From: Jiangella muralis
GTDB taxonomy: Bacteria > Actinomycetota > Actinomycetes > Jiangellales > Jiangellaceae
Assembly: GCF_001270745.1 (NCBI RefSeq)
Contig: NZ_LFXL01000036.1
Coordinates: 37,348 to 101,347, forward strand
Length of the DNA stretch: 64,000 bases
Direction of reading: 5' to 3'
Below, piece after piece: positions 46,467 to 54,186 of the stretch (positions are counted from its first letter, which is position 1; every line of letters begins with the position of its first letter). The notes under the pieces were generated by a model. It saw nothing but the letters and a program-made list of their open reading frames with translations. It did not search any database and had not been told where the DNA came from. Made by a program: the position numbers and the translations under genes.

Positions 46467-47354
46467 GTGCTGAAGGTGATCGCCCGCGTCCCGGCGAAGA
46501 TCAATCTGACGCTGTCAGTCGGGCCGGTTCGCTCCGACGGCTTCCACGAACTCGCGACCGTCTTCCACGCCGTCTCGCTCTACGACGAGATCTCGGCCGT
46601 CCACGCCGACGCCGTCTCCGTCCACGTCACCGGGCCTTACGCCGAGCACACCCCCGCCGACGAGTCCAACCTCGCCGTCCGCGCCGCCCGGGCCCTGGCC
46701 CGCCGGGCCCGGCTGCGCAGCGGGGCACTGCTGCGGGTGCACAAGGACATCCCGGTCGCCGCCGGGCTGGCCGGTGGCAGCGCCGACGCCGCGGGCGCGC
46801 TGCTGGCTTGCGACCGGCTCTGGGGGTTGCGGATGCCTGAGTCGCGGCTGTCCGCCGTCGCCGCCGGGCTCGGCAGTGACGTGCCGTTCTCGCTCATCGG
46901 CGGGACCGCTGTCGGGACGGGGCGCGGCGAGCGGCTGCGCCCGGTGCCGGTCGGCGCCGCGCCGCACTGGGTGCTGGCGACGGCCGACGGCGGGCTGTCC
47001 ACCCCCGAGGTCTACCGGCGGCTGGACGACCTGCGCTCAGATCGCAAGGTGCCGGCGCCGGCGGTGCCCGGCGAGCTGCTGGCGGCGCTCGCGGCCGGCG
47101 ACGTCGACGCGCTGGCCGGGCTGCTGCACAACGACCTGCAGGAGGCGGCGCTGGCGCTGCGTCCGGCGCTGCGCGACACGCTGCGGGCCGGGCACGAGGC
47201 GGGCGCGCTGGCCGGCATCGTGTCCGGTTCCGGCCCCACGTGCGTCTTCCTGGCCCGCGACGCCGAGTCCGCGGGCGCCCTGGCCGTCTCGCTCGCCGCA
47301 TCGGGCACCTGTGCCCGCGCCGTCGCCGTCACCGGCCCGGCCGACGTCGGCTGA
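46467..47354 (+). CDS. ispE: 4-diphosphocytidyl-2-C-methyl-D-erythritol kinase
   Basis: 295 residues of the GHMP kinase family: VPAKINLTLSVG, glycine-rich PVAAGLAGGSADAAGAL, and IVSGSGPTCVFLA. It phosphorylates CDP-ME in the non-mevalonate isoprenoid pathway. TAGGGT ends seven bases before the GTG start, so although it is 27 bases after ksgA it probably also has its own leaderless transcript. Confidence 0.96.
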   Translation: MLKVIARVPAKINLTLSVGPVRSDGFHELATVFHAVSLYDEISAVHADAVSVHVTGPYAEHTPADESNLAVRAARALARRARLRSGALLRVHKDIPVAAGLAGGSADAAGALLACDRLWGLRMPESRLSAVAAGLGSDVPFSLIGGTAVGTGRGERLRPVPVGAAPHWVLATADGGLSTPEVYRRLDDLRSDRKVPAPAVPGELLAALAAGDVDALAGLLHNDLQEAALALRPALRDTLRAGHEAGALAGIVSGSGPTCVFLARDAESAGALAVSLAASGTCARAVAVTGPADVG

Positions 47355-47360
47355 GGCGTC

Positions 47361-48032
47361 GTGCCGGAGCATCCGCCGCTGGGCAGCTGGGCGCCGCTGA
47401 CCCCGTCCGCCGTCGCCGCCGAGCTGGCCGGCTGGGCCGGGCCGTGGTGGATTGCCGGCGGGTACGCCCTCGAGCTGGCCCTGGGCCGGTCCTGGCGCCC
47501 GCACGACGACGTCGACGTGCTGGTGCTGCGCCCGCAGTCGGACGAGCTGCACGGGGCGCTGGCCGGCTGGGAGCTGTGGGCCGCTGACCCGCCCGGCTCG
47601 CTGCGCCCGTGGCCGGCCGGTGAGCCGCTGCCGGCGCACGTCCACGACATCTGGTGCCGGCGCCCGTCCTCGCCGGCGTGGGAGCTGCAGTTCATGGTCG
47701 ACGACGCGTCCGGCCCGCTCTGGACGTCGCGCCGCGACGCCCGGGTCCGCGCGCCGGTGGCGTCGATCGGGCGCCGCAGCGCCGATGGGCTGCCCTACCT
47801 GCGCCCGGAGATCCAGCTGTTCTACAAGGCGAAGGGGCGGCGGCCCAAGGACGAGACCGACGCCGCCGTCGTGCTGCCCGAGCTCGATCCCGCGGCCCGG
47901 GCCTGGCTGGACGACGCGCTCGCGCTGACGCTGCCGGATCACCCCTGGCGGACGGCGCTGCGCGGGCTCGGTGAGGTTCGGGGCTCGTGGACGGAGCCGA
48001 CCAGCGGCCGCCTCCCCGCCTCGCCAAGTTGA
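47361..48032 (+). CDS. nucleotidyltransferase-fold protein (aminoglycoside 2''-adenylyltransferase-like)
   Basis: 223 residues. WWIAGGYALELALGRSWRPHDDVDVLVLR contains the GG and DxD features of the nucleotidyltransferase fold; together with the length, the pattern fits the Aminoglyc_resit (ANT(2'')-like) group. The substrate is unknown, so resistance should not be assumed. It starts six bases after ispE. Its last codons and TGA stop (AGTTGA) lie inside the left arm of a dispersed hairpin, so the C-terminus may have been redefined by insertion of that element. Confidence 0.8.
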   Translation: MPEHPPLGSWAPLTPSAVAAELAGWAGPWWIAGGYALELALGRSWRPHDDVDVLVLRPQSDELHGALAGWELWAADPPGSLRPWPAGEPLPAHVHDIWCRRPSSPAWELQFMVDDASGPLWTSRRDARVRAPVASIGRRSADGLPYLRPEIQLFYKAKGRRPKDETDAAVVLPELDPAARAWLDDALALTLPDHPWRTALRGLGEVRGSWTEPTSGRLPASPS

Positions 48033-48101
48033 TCTTGGAGTAAACGGGGATCGCGGGTCCGAAAATGCCGGAAAGGCGGCGCACTTTCTCCAAGATCAAC
48101 T
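48027..48101. repeat. long dispersed hairpin, family A copy 1
   Basis: AGTTGATCTTGGAG (48027-48040) pairs perfectly with CTCCAAGATCAACT (48088-48101) around a 47-nt loop. It lies between two convergent genes and should act as a two-way terminator. A second copy with the same 14-base arms is at 61341-61436. Confidence 0.85.
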
Positions 48102-48125
48102 CGGGGAAGGGGCGGGTGGACGCGC

Positions 48126-48935
48126 TCAGCGGCGGGCGAGGGTGACGGTGCGGGCGCCGCGGATCCGCAGCTCGCGGCGGCGCAGCGAGCCCGGCCCGTC
48201 ACCGTCGAGAAGGGCGGCGAGGGCGGCCGCGTCGGCGGGGGTGAGGTCGTCGGCGTGCCGGGCCACCCGGCCGAACCAGAGCGCCGCGTAGTCCGCTGCG
48301 GCCGGTGGGGCGGGCGCGAGGTCGATGTCGAACGTCCGCTCGTCCAGCAGCGTGAACCCGGCCGCTGTCAGCCGGGCCGCCCAGTCCGACCCCAGCTCCG
48401 GCAGCCGTTCCGCCTGATGCCGCCCGAGCAGCTCCAGCAGCCGCGTCTCCAGTGCCGCCCCGGCCTCGTCGCCCAGGAACCGGAGCTGCACCGGGAACTC
48501 GGCGACGGCGATCAGCCCGCCCGGGCGGGTGGCGGCGTGGACGTCGCGCAGGACGCGGTCGGGGTCGGTCAGGTGGTGCAGCGACAGCGACGCCCATGTG
48601 ACGTCGACCGGGCCGGGGACCGGCCAGTCCTCGTCGAGGTCGGCGTGGACCGTGGTGACGCGGTCGGCCAGCCCGTGGTCCAGCGCCTTCGCGCGGACGC
48701 GGTGCAGCATCTCGGCGGAGGCGTCGACGGCGATCACCTCGGCGCCGGCGAAGCGGTGCGCCAGCTGCACCGTGCCGACGCCGGTCCCGGCGCCGAGGTC
48801 GACGATCCGCCGTGGCCGGTCGCCGTCGGCCGCGCGGCGCACGTACCCCATGGCGTCGTCCCAGTACGCGTGCAGCACGTCGCCGTCGAGGTCTATCAGG
48901 TCGGCGAGCGAGGTGTCCTCGTGGTCGTGGCTCAT
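48126..48935 (-). CDS. class I SAM-dependent methyltransferase
   Basis: 269 residues with a Rossmann-type methyltransferase domain: IVDLGAGTGVGTVQLAHRF, AEVIAVDASAEMLHRVR, VDVTWASLSLHHLTDPDRVLRDV, and GGLIAVAEFP. Substrate unknown. It is divergent from an XRE-cupin regulator with 48 bases between, which probably controls it. TAGCGT ends seven bases before the ATG, so the mRNA is probably leaderless. Confidence 0.92.
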   Translation of the reverse strand: MSHDHEDTSLADLIDLDGDVLHAYWDDAMGYVRRAADGDRPRRIVDLGAGTGVGTVQLAHRFAGAEVIAVDASAEMLHRVRAKALDHGLADRVTTVHADLDEDWPVPGPVDVTWASLSLHHLTDPDRVLRDVHAATRPGGLIAVAEFPVQLRFLGDEAGAALETRLLELLGRHQAERLPELGSDWAARLTAAGFTLLDERTFDIDLAPAPPAAADYAALWFGRVARHADDLTPADAAALAALLDGDGPGSLRRRELRIRGARTVTLARR

Positions 48936-48956
48936 ACCGCCGACGCTAGGCGACTG

Positions 48957-48971
48957 ATGCGCTGATCGCAT
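48957..48971. promoter_or_regulatory. candidate operator between methyltransferase and XRE-cupin genes
   Basis: ATGCG-ctgat-CGCAT is a perfect dyad in the 48-base divergent gap. It ends on the first base of the TAGAGT -10 box of the regulator gene, a typical autoregulatory position. Confidence 0.5.
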
Positions 48972-48983
48972 AGAGTCTTGCTG

Positions 48984-49580
48984 ATGACGCAAGGTGAGGT
49001 CGATGTCGACGCGGTGATCCGGGCCCGGATCCGCGGACTGCGCCAGGCCAAGGGGTGGTCGCTGGACGCGCTGGCGGCCCGCTGCCACCTGAGCCCGTCG
49101 ACGCTGAGCCGCATCGAGACCGGCGCCCGGCGCATCTCGATCGACCAGCTGGTGCCGATCGCGCGTGCCCTCGACACCACGCTGGACCACCTGGTCGAGC
49201 CGGTCGACGACGCCGACGTCGTCATCCGGCCGCGGCACGACCGCGGGCACGGCGCGACGATCTGGCAGCTGACCCGCGACGACGGGCCGCACGGGCTGAC
49301 CGTCGCCAAGATGCGGATCACCCGGCTGACCCGGCCGAAGCAGCTGCGCGTGCACCCGGGGCACGACTGGTTCACCGTGCTGTCGGGGACGATCCGGCTG
49401 TACCTGGGGGAGCGGGTAGTGCTGGTGGCGACCGGTCAGGCGGCGCAGTTCTCGACCATGGCGCCGCACGCGATCGTCGCGCACGAGGGGCCGGCGGAGG
49501 TGCTCACGATCCTCGACCACGATGGGCAACGGGCGCACCTCGACGCCGTCGACCTCACTCCGGAGACGTCGCCGCGCTGA
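48984..49580 (+). CDS. XRE-family regulator with cupin domain
   Basis: 198 residues: an N-terminal helix-turn-helix (IRGLRQAKGWSLDALAARCHLSPSTLSRIETGARRIS) and a C-terminal cupin (KQLRVHPGHDWFTVLSGTIRLYLGERVVLVATGQAAQFSTMAPHAI). It should sense a small ligand and control the divergent methyltransferase gene and itself. TAGAGT ends seven bases before the ATG, giving a leaderless mRNA. The 3' end overlaps the convergent MarR gene by 26 bases. Confidence 0.92.
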   Translation: MTQGEVDVDAVIRARIRGLRQAKGWSLDALAARCHLSPSTLSRIETGARRISIDQLVPIARALDTTLDHLVEPVDDADVVIRPRHDRGHGATIWQLTRDDGPHGLTVAKMRITRLTRPKQLRVHPGHDWFTVLSGTIRLYLGERVVLVATGQAAQFSTMAPHAIVAHEGPAEVLTILDHDGQRAHLDAVDLTPETSPR

Positions 49581-50004
49581 TCACCCGGGTGAGCGAGCCG
49601 TGCAGGCGCTCGAGCTCCGCGACCGGCAGGCCGAGCCGCTCGACGACGGCGTAGGGGATCTTCTCGGCGTCGTCGCGCAGCGCCCGGCCGGCGTCGGTCA
49701 GCTCGACCACCAGCAGCCGTTCGTCGTCGGCGCTGCGCCGCCGCGAGAGGTAGCGGGCCGCCTCCAGCCGCTTGAGCAGCGGTGACAGCGTGGCGGACTC
49801 CAGTTGCAGGGTGCTGCTGAGGTCCTTGACGGAGCGCGGCTCGCGCTCCCACAGCGCCAGCATGACGAGGTACTGCGGGTGGGTCAGGCCCATCGGCTCG
49901 AGCAGCGGGCGATACAGGCCGATGACGCTGCGGGCGGCGACGGCCAGGGCGAAACAGACCTGACGGTCCAGGGCCAGCGGATCGTCGCCGAGGTCTGTCG
50001 TCAT
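49555..50004 (-). CDS. MarR-family regulator, OhrR-like
   Basis: 149 residues. The N-terminal segment QVCFALAVAARSVIGLYRPLLEPMGLTHPQYLVMLALWE is the OhrR signature including the peroxide-sensing cysteine (residue 17 from this start). Winged helix: VKDLSSTLQLESATLSPLLKRLEAARYLSRRRSADDERLLVVELT. OhrR represses organic hydroperoxide resistance genes until the cysteine is oxidised. No ohr gene is adjacent; the divergent gene is a small cysteine-rich protein. Confidence 0.9.
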   Translation of the reverse strand: MTTDLGDDPLALDRQVCFALAVAARSVIGLYRPLLEPMGLTHPQYLVMLALWEREPRSVKDLSSTLQLESATLSPLLKRLEAARYLSRRRSADDERLLVVELTDAGRALRDDAEKIPYAVVERLGLPVAELERLHGSLTRVISAATSPE

Positions 50005-50015
50005 GGTCACACTCT

Positions 50016-50042
50016 ATCGCACGCGATTGATTAGTGTGCTAA
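50016..50042. promoter_or_regulatory. two dyads between the OhrR-like and zinc-ribbon genes
   Basis: ATCGC-ac-GCGAT (50016-50027) and TTAG-tgtg-CTAA (50031-50042). The second overlaps the TAACTA -10 box of the small gene at 50052. Both are plausible binding sites for the OhrR-like repressor in this 47-base divergent gap. Confidence 0.5.
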
Positions 50043-50051
50043 CTATTAAGG

Positions 50052-50255
50052 GTGAAGAAGCGAAAGCTGCCGTGGTACGGCCGGCTCACCGAGGTGCTGA
50101 TGCCGTTGCTGGGCCCGGCCGACCTCGGCCGCCAGGACGACGCGCCGCCGCCGCGGCCGGCGCGCGTGGTCGAGTGCCCGCTGTGTCACCACCCGATGTC
50201 CGAGCACCGGCTCGAGCAGGTGGGCGGCAAGAACAGGCACTACTGCCCGGCGTGA
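50052..50255 (+). CDS. small zinc-knuckle-like protein
   Basis: 67 residues: a basic N-terminus, a Pro-rich middle, and the cysteine/histidine cluster CPLCHHPMSEH with a last cysteine in HYCPA, enough for one zinc site. No named family. TAACTA ends six bases before the GTG start (leaderless). It is 15 bases from the ABC-F gene and divergent from the OhrR-like gene, so it may be peroxide-controlled. Confidence 0.7.
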   Translation: MKKRKLPWYGRLTEVLMPLLGPADLGRQDDAPPPRPARVVECPLCHHPMSEHRLEQVGGKNRHYCPA

Positions 50256-50270
50256 GAAACTGGTGCGGAT

Positions 50271-52019
50271 ATGGCGCCCCGTAACCTCATCAACCTCGAG
50301 TCTGCCTCGCTGGCCTACGGCACCCGGTTCATCCTCGACGGCGTCTCGCTCGGTGTCGCCGACGGCGACCGCGTGGGCGTCGTCGGGCGCAACGGCAGCG
50401 GCAAGTCCACACTGCTGCGCGTGCTGGCCGGGCTCGAGCAGGTCGACTCCGGCCGGGCCAGCCGCACCGGCGGCCTGCGCATCGGCCGACTCGGCCAGGG
50501 CGACGAGCTCGACCCGGCCGCGACGATCGGCCAGACCGTCATCGGCGACCGCGCGACGCACGAGTGGGCCGGCGACGCCCGCATCCGTGACGTGCTGGCG
50601 CACCTGGTGCCCGGCCTGTCGATGGACGCGCTCGTCGGCCCGCTGTCCGGTGGCGAGCGCCGCCGGGTCGCGCTGGCAAGCCTGCTGATGGGCGACGACG
50701 ACCTCGTGCTGCTGGACGAGCCGACCAACCACCTGGACGTCGAGGCGATCGACTGGTTGTCGAAGTATCTCGCGGCGGGAAATCGAACTCTCGTCATGGT
50801 GACGCACGACCGGTGGCTGCTCGACACCGTCGCCACCACCACGTGGGAGGTCGCCGACGGCGCCGTCCACTCCTACGAGGGCGGCTACGCCGAGTACGTC
50901 CTGGCCCGGGCCGAACGGGTCCGGCTGGCCGCCGCCGACGAATCGCGGCGGCAGAACCTGCTGCGCAAGGAGCTGGCCTGGCTGCGCCGCGGCCCGCCCG
51001 CGCGGACGTCCAAGCCGCGCTTCCGCATCGCCGCCGCCAACGCCCTGATCGAGAACGAGCCGCCGGCTCGCGACCGGTACGAGCTGGCCAAGATGGCGAC
51101 CACGCGGCTGGGCAAGAGCGTGTTCGACGCCGAGGACGTCACCGTGTCGCTCGGCGGCCGGACCCTGCTCGACCACGTCACGTGGCGGCTCGGCCCCGGC
51201 GACCGCGCCGGCATCGTCGGCGTCAACGGCTCCGGCAAGACGACGCTGCTGCGGCTGCTCGACGGCTCGCTCGCGCCCGACGCCGGCCGGGTGAAGATCG
51301 GCCGCACCGTCGCCGTCGCGCACCTCGATCAGGAGGTGGTCGACCTCGACCCGGCCAAGCGAGTGCTGGAGACGGTCGAGGAGGTCCGCCGCGAGGTGCA
51401 GCTGGGCGGCGGCGACACCGTCACGGCCGGGCAGATGCTGGAGCGGTTCGGGTTCGCCGGACAGCGCCAGTGGACCGTCGTCGGCGACCTGTCCGGTGGC
51501 GAGCGGCGCCGGCTGCAGCTGCTGCGGTTGCTGATGAGCGAGCCGAACGTGCTGCTGCTCGACGAGCCGACCAACGACCTCGATGTCGAGACCTTGAACG
51601 TCCTGGAGGACGTGCTGGACGGCTGGGCCGGCTCGCTGGTCGTCGTCAGCCACGACCGCTGGTTCCTCGAGCGCGTCACCGACGCCGTCTGGGCGCTGCT
51701 GGGCGACGGGCAGGTCGTCCAGCTCCCGCGCGGGGTGGACCAGTACCTGGAGCTGCGTCGCGAGCAGGTGGAGCAGGCCGCGGCGCCGGTCGCGCGGGCC
51801 CGCTCGGGCGACAGCCGGGCGACGCGCAAAGAGATCACCCGCGTCGAGCGCGACCTCGAGAAGCTGGAGCGGCGCGAGAAGACGCTGCACGAGCGCATCG
51901 CCGACAACGCGACGGACCACGAGAAGGTGCTGGCGCTCGACACCGAACTACGGTCGGTGCACGACGAGCGGGCCGCGCTGGAGGAGCGCTGGCTGGAGCT
52001 GGCCGACGAACTCGGCTAG
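50271..52019 (+). CDS. ABC-F family ATPase (Uup/EttA-like)
   Basis: 582 residues, two ABC domains without membrane segments: Walker A GRNGSGKS and GVNGSGKT, signatures LSGGERRRV and LSGGERRRL, Walker B LLDEPTNHLD and LLDEPTNDLD, an inter-domain linker (about 220-275), and a C-terminal coiled coil (ITRVERDLEKLERREKTLHERI). It acts on ribosomes as a translation factor or in R-loop/DNA transactions (Uup). Position downstream of ispE is conserved in actinobacteria. The stop codon TAG is followed directly by an IS5-type end sequence. Confidence 0.93.
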   Translation: MAPRNLINLESASLAYGTRFILDGVSLGVADGDRVGVVGRNGSGKSTLLRVLAGLEQVDSGRASRTGGLRIGRLGQGDELDPAATIGQTVIGDRATHEWAGDARIRDVLAHLVPGLSMDALVGPLSGGERRRVALASLLMGDDDLVLLDEPTNHLDVEAIDWLSKYLAAGNRTLVMVTHDRWLLDTVATTTWEVADGAVHSYEGGYAEYVLARAERVRLAAADESRRQNLLRKELAWLRRGPPARTSKPRFRIAAANALIENEPPARDRYELAKMATTRLGKSVFDAEDVTVSLGGRTLLDHVTWRLGPGDRAGIVGVNGSGKTTLLRLLDGSLAPDAGRVKIGRTVAVAHLDQEVVDLDPAKRVLETVEEVRREVQLGGGDTVTAGQMLERFGFAGQRQWTVVGDLSGGERRRLQLLRLLMSEPNVLLLDEPTNDLDVETLNVLEDVLDGWAGSLVVVSHDRWFLERVTDAVWALLGDGQVVQLPRGVDQYLELRREQVEQAAAPVARARSGDSRATRKEITRVERDLEKLERREKTLHERIADNATDHEKVLALDTELRSVHDERAALEERWLELADELG

Positions 52020-52036
52020 GGCACGTCTCCTCAGTG
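52017..52036. repeat. solo IS5-type end, copy 1
   Basis: The stop codon TAG is followed by GGCACGTCTCCT and, three bases on, TGCGTG. The same sequence at 53249-53264 borders a transposase remnant. No matching opposite end (GGAGACGTGCCC) is seen before the phosphotransferase gene, so this is a relic. Confidence 0.7.
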
Positions 52037-52306
52037 CGTGACGCCCTGGCGGAGACCACGCCGACCGCGAGGACACCGGCGCTGAGGACGAACCGCACCT
52101 GACCATCATGGTGGGGTCAAGTCGAAACGCGCTGAGGCGGGCGCCGATCGGACCGGTCGACGGTGCGGGCGTGGGTGTGTTCGCAAGCGCGTTCGGGGCG
52201 GCCTCGCGACGATCCGTCCTCCGGTCCCCGGCGATGGATGGACCGGCCAGTTCGGCCGTAATGTGCTGTGCATGTGCTGTGCTCCCGCCGTTGCGGCCAC
52301 GTGCCG
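52020..52306. other. 287-base intergenic region with IS relic and tandem repeat
   Basis: Apart from the IS end at its left border and the 11-bp tandem repeat at 52261-52282, nothing codes here convincingly. It should contain the promoter of the phosphotransferase gene. Composition is less GC-biased than its surroundings. Confidence 0.5.
52261..52282. repeat. two tandem copies of an 11-bp repeat
   Basis: ATGTGCTGTGC is repeated exactly, back to back, 24 bases upstream of the phosphotransferase ATG. One copy per helical turn would suit a regulator, or it may be replication slippage in imported DNA. Confidence 0.7.
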
Positions 52307-53251
52307 ATGAGCCAGGGCACCCATCCCGAAGAGCTGCCGGCCGAGGTCCTGGACGCTGTGGCCAGCGTGGTCGGGGCAGAGGTCACTCTTCTCGGTCGCC
52401 TACCCGGAGGCGTCAATGGGGGTGCCATGCGCGTCCAGTTGGCCGGACGGGCACATGCAGTTCTCAAAGCAGTGCCCCGGGCACACCCCAACCACCTGGA
52501 CGAGACGTTGCGAGCCCAGAGAGTGGTCGAGCACATGCGTAGGCGCGACTATCCCACCCCGGCCTGGCTCGGAGTGGGGGCCACAGCCACTCATGTATGG
52601 CATCTGATGGACTTCGTTGACGCGGCTCCCGCGCCAGAGCTGACCCCGTCCCTCGTTGAGCAGCTGATGGAGATCATCGAACTCCAGGCCGGCCAAGCCT
52701 CCGAGCCCTACGACCACTGGTCGTACGCGTGGCGGGTCGCCACCGGTCAGGAATCGGCTGTCGCCGGGCTGGATGTCAACGAGACGCCGGAGCAGTCGCT
52801 TCTCCGCCAGTCCGTGGCCAGGCTCTCGGCGTATTCCTCCGTGGTGTCGGCCTTGGTCGAGCGCCTGCGGCTCGTGTGTGCCGACGTCCCACCACCACGG
52901 GAGGCACCTGACATGGTCCATGCCGATCTCTCGACCCCCAGCAATGTCCTGGTCCGTGACGGAGCGGTGGTGGCGGTCGTGGATATCGGGAACGCAGGTA
53001 GCGGCACGCGGGCGACCGATCTCACCACCCTCGTGTGGTACACCTTCCAGGATCCGCCGCTGGACGACGTCCGAAGGCGGCTGTGGACGAGAATCCTCGA
53101 CCTGGTCGGCTGGGAGGGGGCGGCGGTGCTCGCAGCGACACACATCCTCCACATGCTCGAGATCCCCATCCGTCACGGGCGCCACGATGTCGTTTCAGGG
53201 GTGGTCAAGCGCGGCCATCGCGCCCTCGACGAACTGAACGCGCTTCGCTAG
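52307..53251 (+). CDS. aminoglycoside phosphotransferase (APH) family kinase
   Basis: 314 residues of the APH/choline-kinase fold: substrate lobe, catalytic MVHADLSTPSNVLV (HxD-x(4)-N) and metal-binding VVDIGNAG. Lys in AVLKAVPR may contact ATP. The substrate is unknown; the family includes antibiotic and metabolite kinases. Codon usage is clearly less GC3-rich than neighbours, and both ends carry IS5-type end sequences, which suggests transfer. The start could also be the GTG at 52301. Confidence 0.85.
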   Translation: MSQGTHPEELPAEVLDAVASVVGAEVTLLGRLPGGVNGGAMRVQLAGRAHAVLKAVPRAHPNHLDETLRAQRVVEHMRRRDYPTPAWLGVGATATHVWHLMDFVDAAPAPELTPSLVEQLMEIIELQAGQASEPYDHWSYAWRVATGQESAVAGLDVNETPEQSLLRQSVARLSAYSSVVSALVERLRLVCADVPPPREAPDMVHADLSTPSNVLVRDGAVVAVVDIGNAGSGTRATDLTTLVWYTFQDPPLDDVRRRLWTRILDLVGWEGAAVLAATHILHMLEIPIRHGRHDVVSGVVKRGHRALDELNALR

Positions 53252-53264
53252 GGCACGTCTCCTA
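53249..53264. repeat. IS5-type end, copy 2
   Basis: TAGGGCACGTCTCCTA begins at the stop codon of the phosphotransferase gene and leads straight into the transposase remnant. It is identical to copy 1 at 52017 over the first 15 bases. Confidence 0.75.
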
Positions 53265-54134
53265 GATGCGTGTCCAGGTGATGCACGCTGAGAGCTGGAC
53301 GGTGGCTCGGTAAGTGATGGCGAGCTTGTCGTAGCGGGTGGCCAAGGCGCGCCACTGTTTGGCCAGGGCGACGCAGCGTTCGACGACGTTGCGCCCCTTG
53401 TAGGTCACGGCGTCCAGCGTCGGTGGGCGCCCGCCGGCGGAACCCTTGCGCTGGCGGGCGGCGGTCTCGTCCTTCTTCTGCGGGATCACCGCCTTGATGC
53501 CCCGGCCGGCGAGCATCCGCGGCGATCACGGTGTCGGGACGAGTACGTGGCCGTCCTGGTCCCAGGCGTGGGACGCGGATATCTGCCAGCACGTCTACGA
53601 GCACCGCGCCGTCGTTGCGCTGCCCACCGGTGACCACGATCGCGAGCGGGCGACCGCGCCCGTCGACCGCCGCGTGGATCTTCGTGGTCAGTCCGCCGCG
53701 CGAGCGACCGATCCCGTGACCAGTAGGCTCACGCTCACCCCCGAGCGGGCTGTGGACGAACCCGGTCGCTGTCGGCGGGTAGTTCGACGTCGCCCCCTGT
53801 GTCCTGCTCCGGTCGCGAGGTGTTGGTGCCGTGCTGGTGGGCACGGCTGATCGTCGCGTCCACCGACACGTTCCAATCGATCTGTCCGATGGCGTCGGCA
53901 TGCGACAGCAGGCGTGCAGGGCACGCGGTCCCAGGTCCCGTCACCGGCATACCGGCGGTGCCGCATCCACACCGTTTTCCATGGCCCGAACTCCTCGCGC
54001 GGCGGGTCACGCCACGGGATCCCGGTCCGGTAGCGATAGACGATCCCCTCGACCACCCGCCGGTTCGCCGGGGGAGTGACGTTGGCCGTCCCCTGCTGTG
54101 GCGACGCCGCGTCCCCATGATCATCGACGATCAC
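53252..54134 (-). mobile_element. decayed IS5-family (IS427-like) transposase
   Basis: Transposase homology is spread over at least three frames. From the 5' end (54134 downwards): IVYRYRTGIPWRDPP...FGPWKTVWMRHRRYAGDGTWDRV; then, in another frame, DAIGQIDWNVSVDATISRAHQHG; then GRSRGGLTTKIHAAVDGRGRPLAIVVTGGQRNDG; and finally KAVIPQKKDE...DKLAITYRATVQLSACITWTR. Several frameshifts make it inactive. The 3' side ends at an IS terminus (53249-53264). The opposite terminus is absent; the remnant's 5' end runs into the hairpin at 54115-54170. Confidence 0.88.
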
Positions 54135-54170
54135 TGGCGTCCTGGCTCCGGTGATCGCCGATGATCATGG
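54115..54170. repeat. 56-bp hairpin element, family B copy 2
   Basis: CCATGATCATCG (54115-54126) pairs with CGATGATCATGG (54159-54170), and CGATCAC (54128-54134) pairs with GTGATCG (54151-54157), leaving a 16-nt loop. It has the same total length and outer arms as the element at 41477-41532, but different inner sequence. It lies 16 bases after the M23 peptidase stop and may terminate it. Confidence 0.85.
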
Positions 54171-54186
54171 CGATCCCACCGAAGCG

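Noticed and set aside
47361..48032. Calling this gene an aminoglycoside resistance determinant
   Set aside because: Only the nucleotidyltransferase fold is visible; location in the ispE operon argues for caution.
52017..54134. An intact composite transposon carrying the phosphotransferase gene
   Set aside because: The two IS ends have the same orientation, one transposase is multiply frameshifted and the other ends are missing, so only relics can be claimed.
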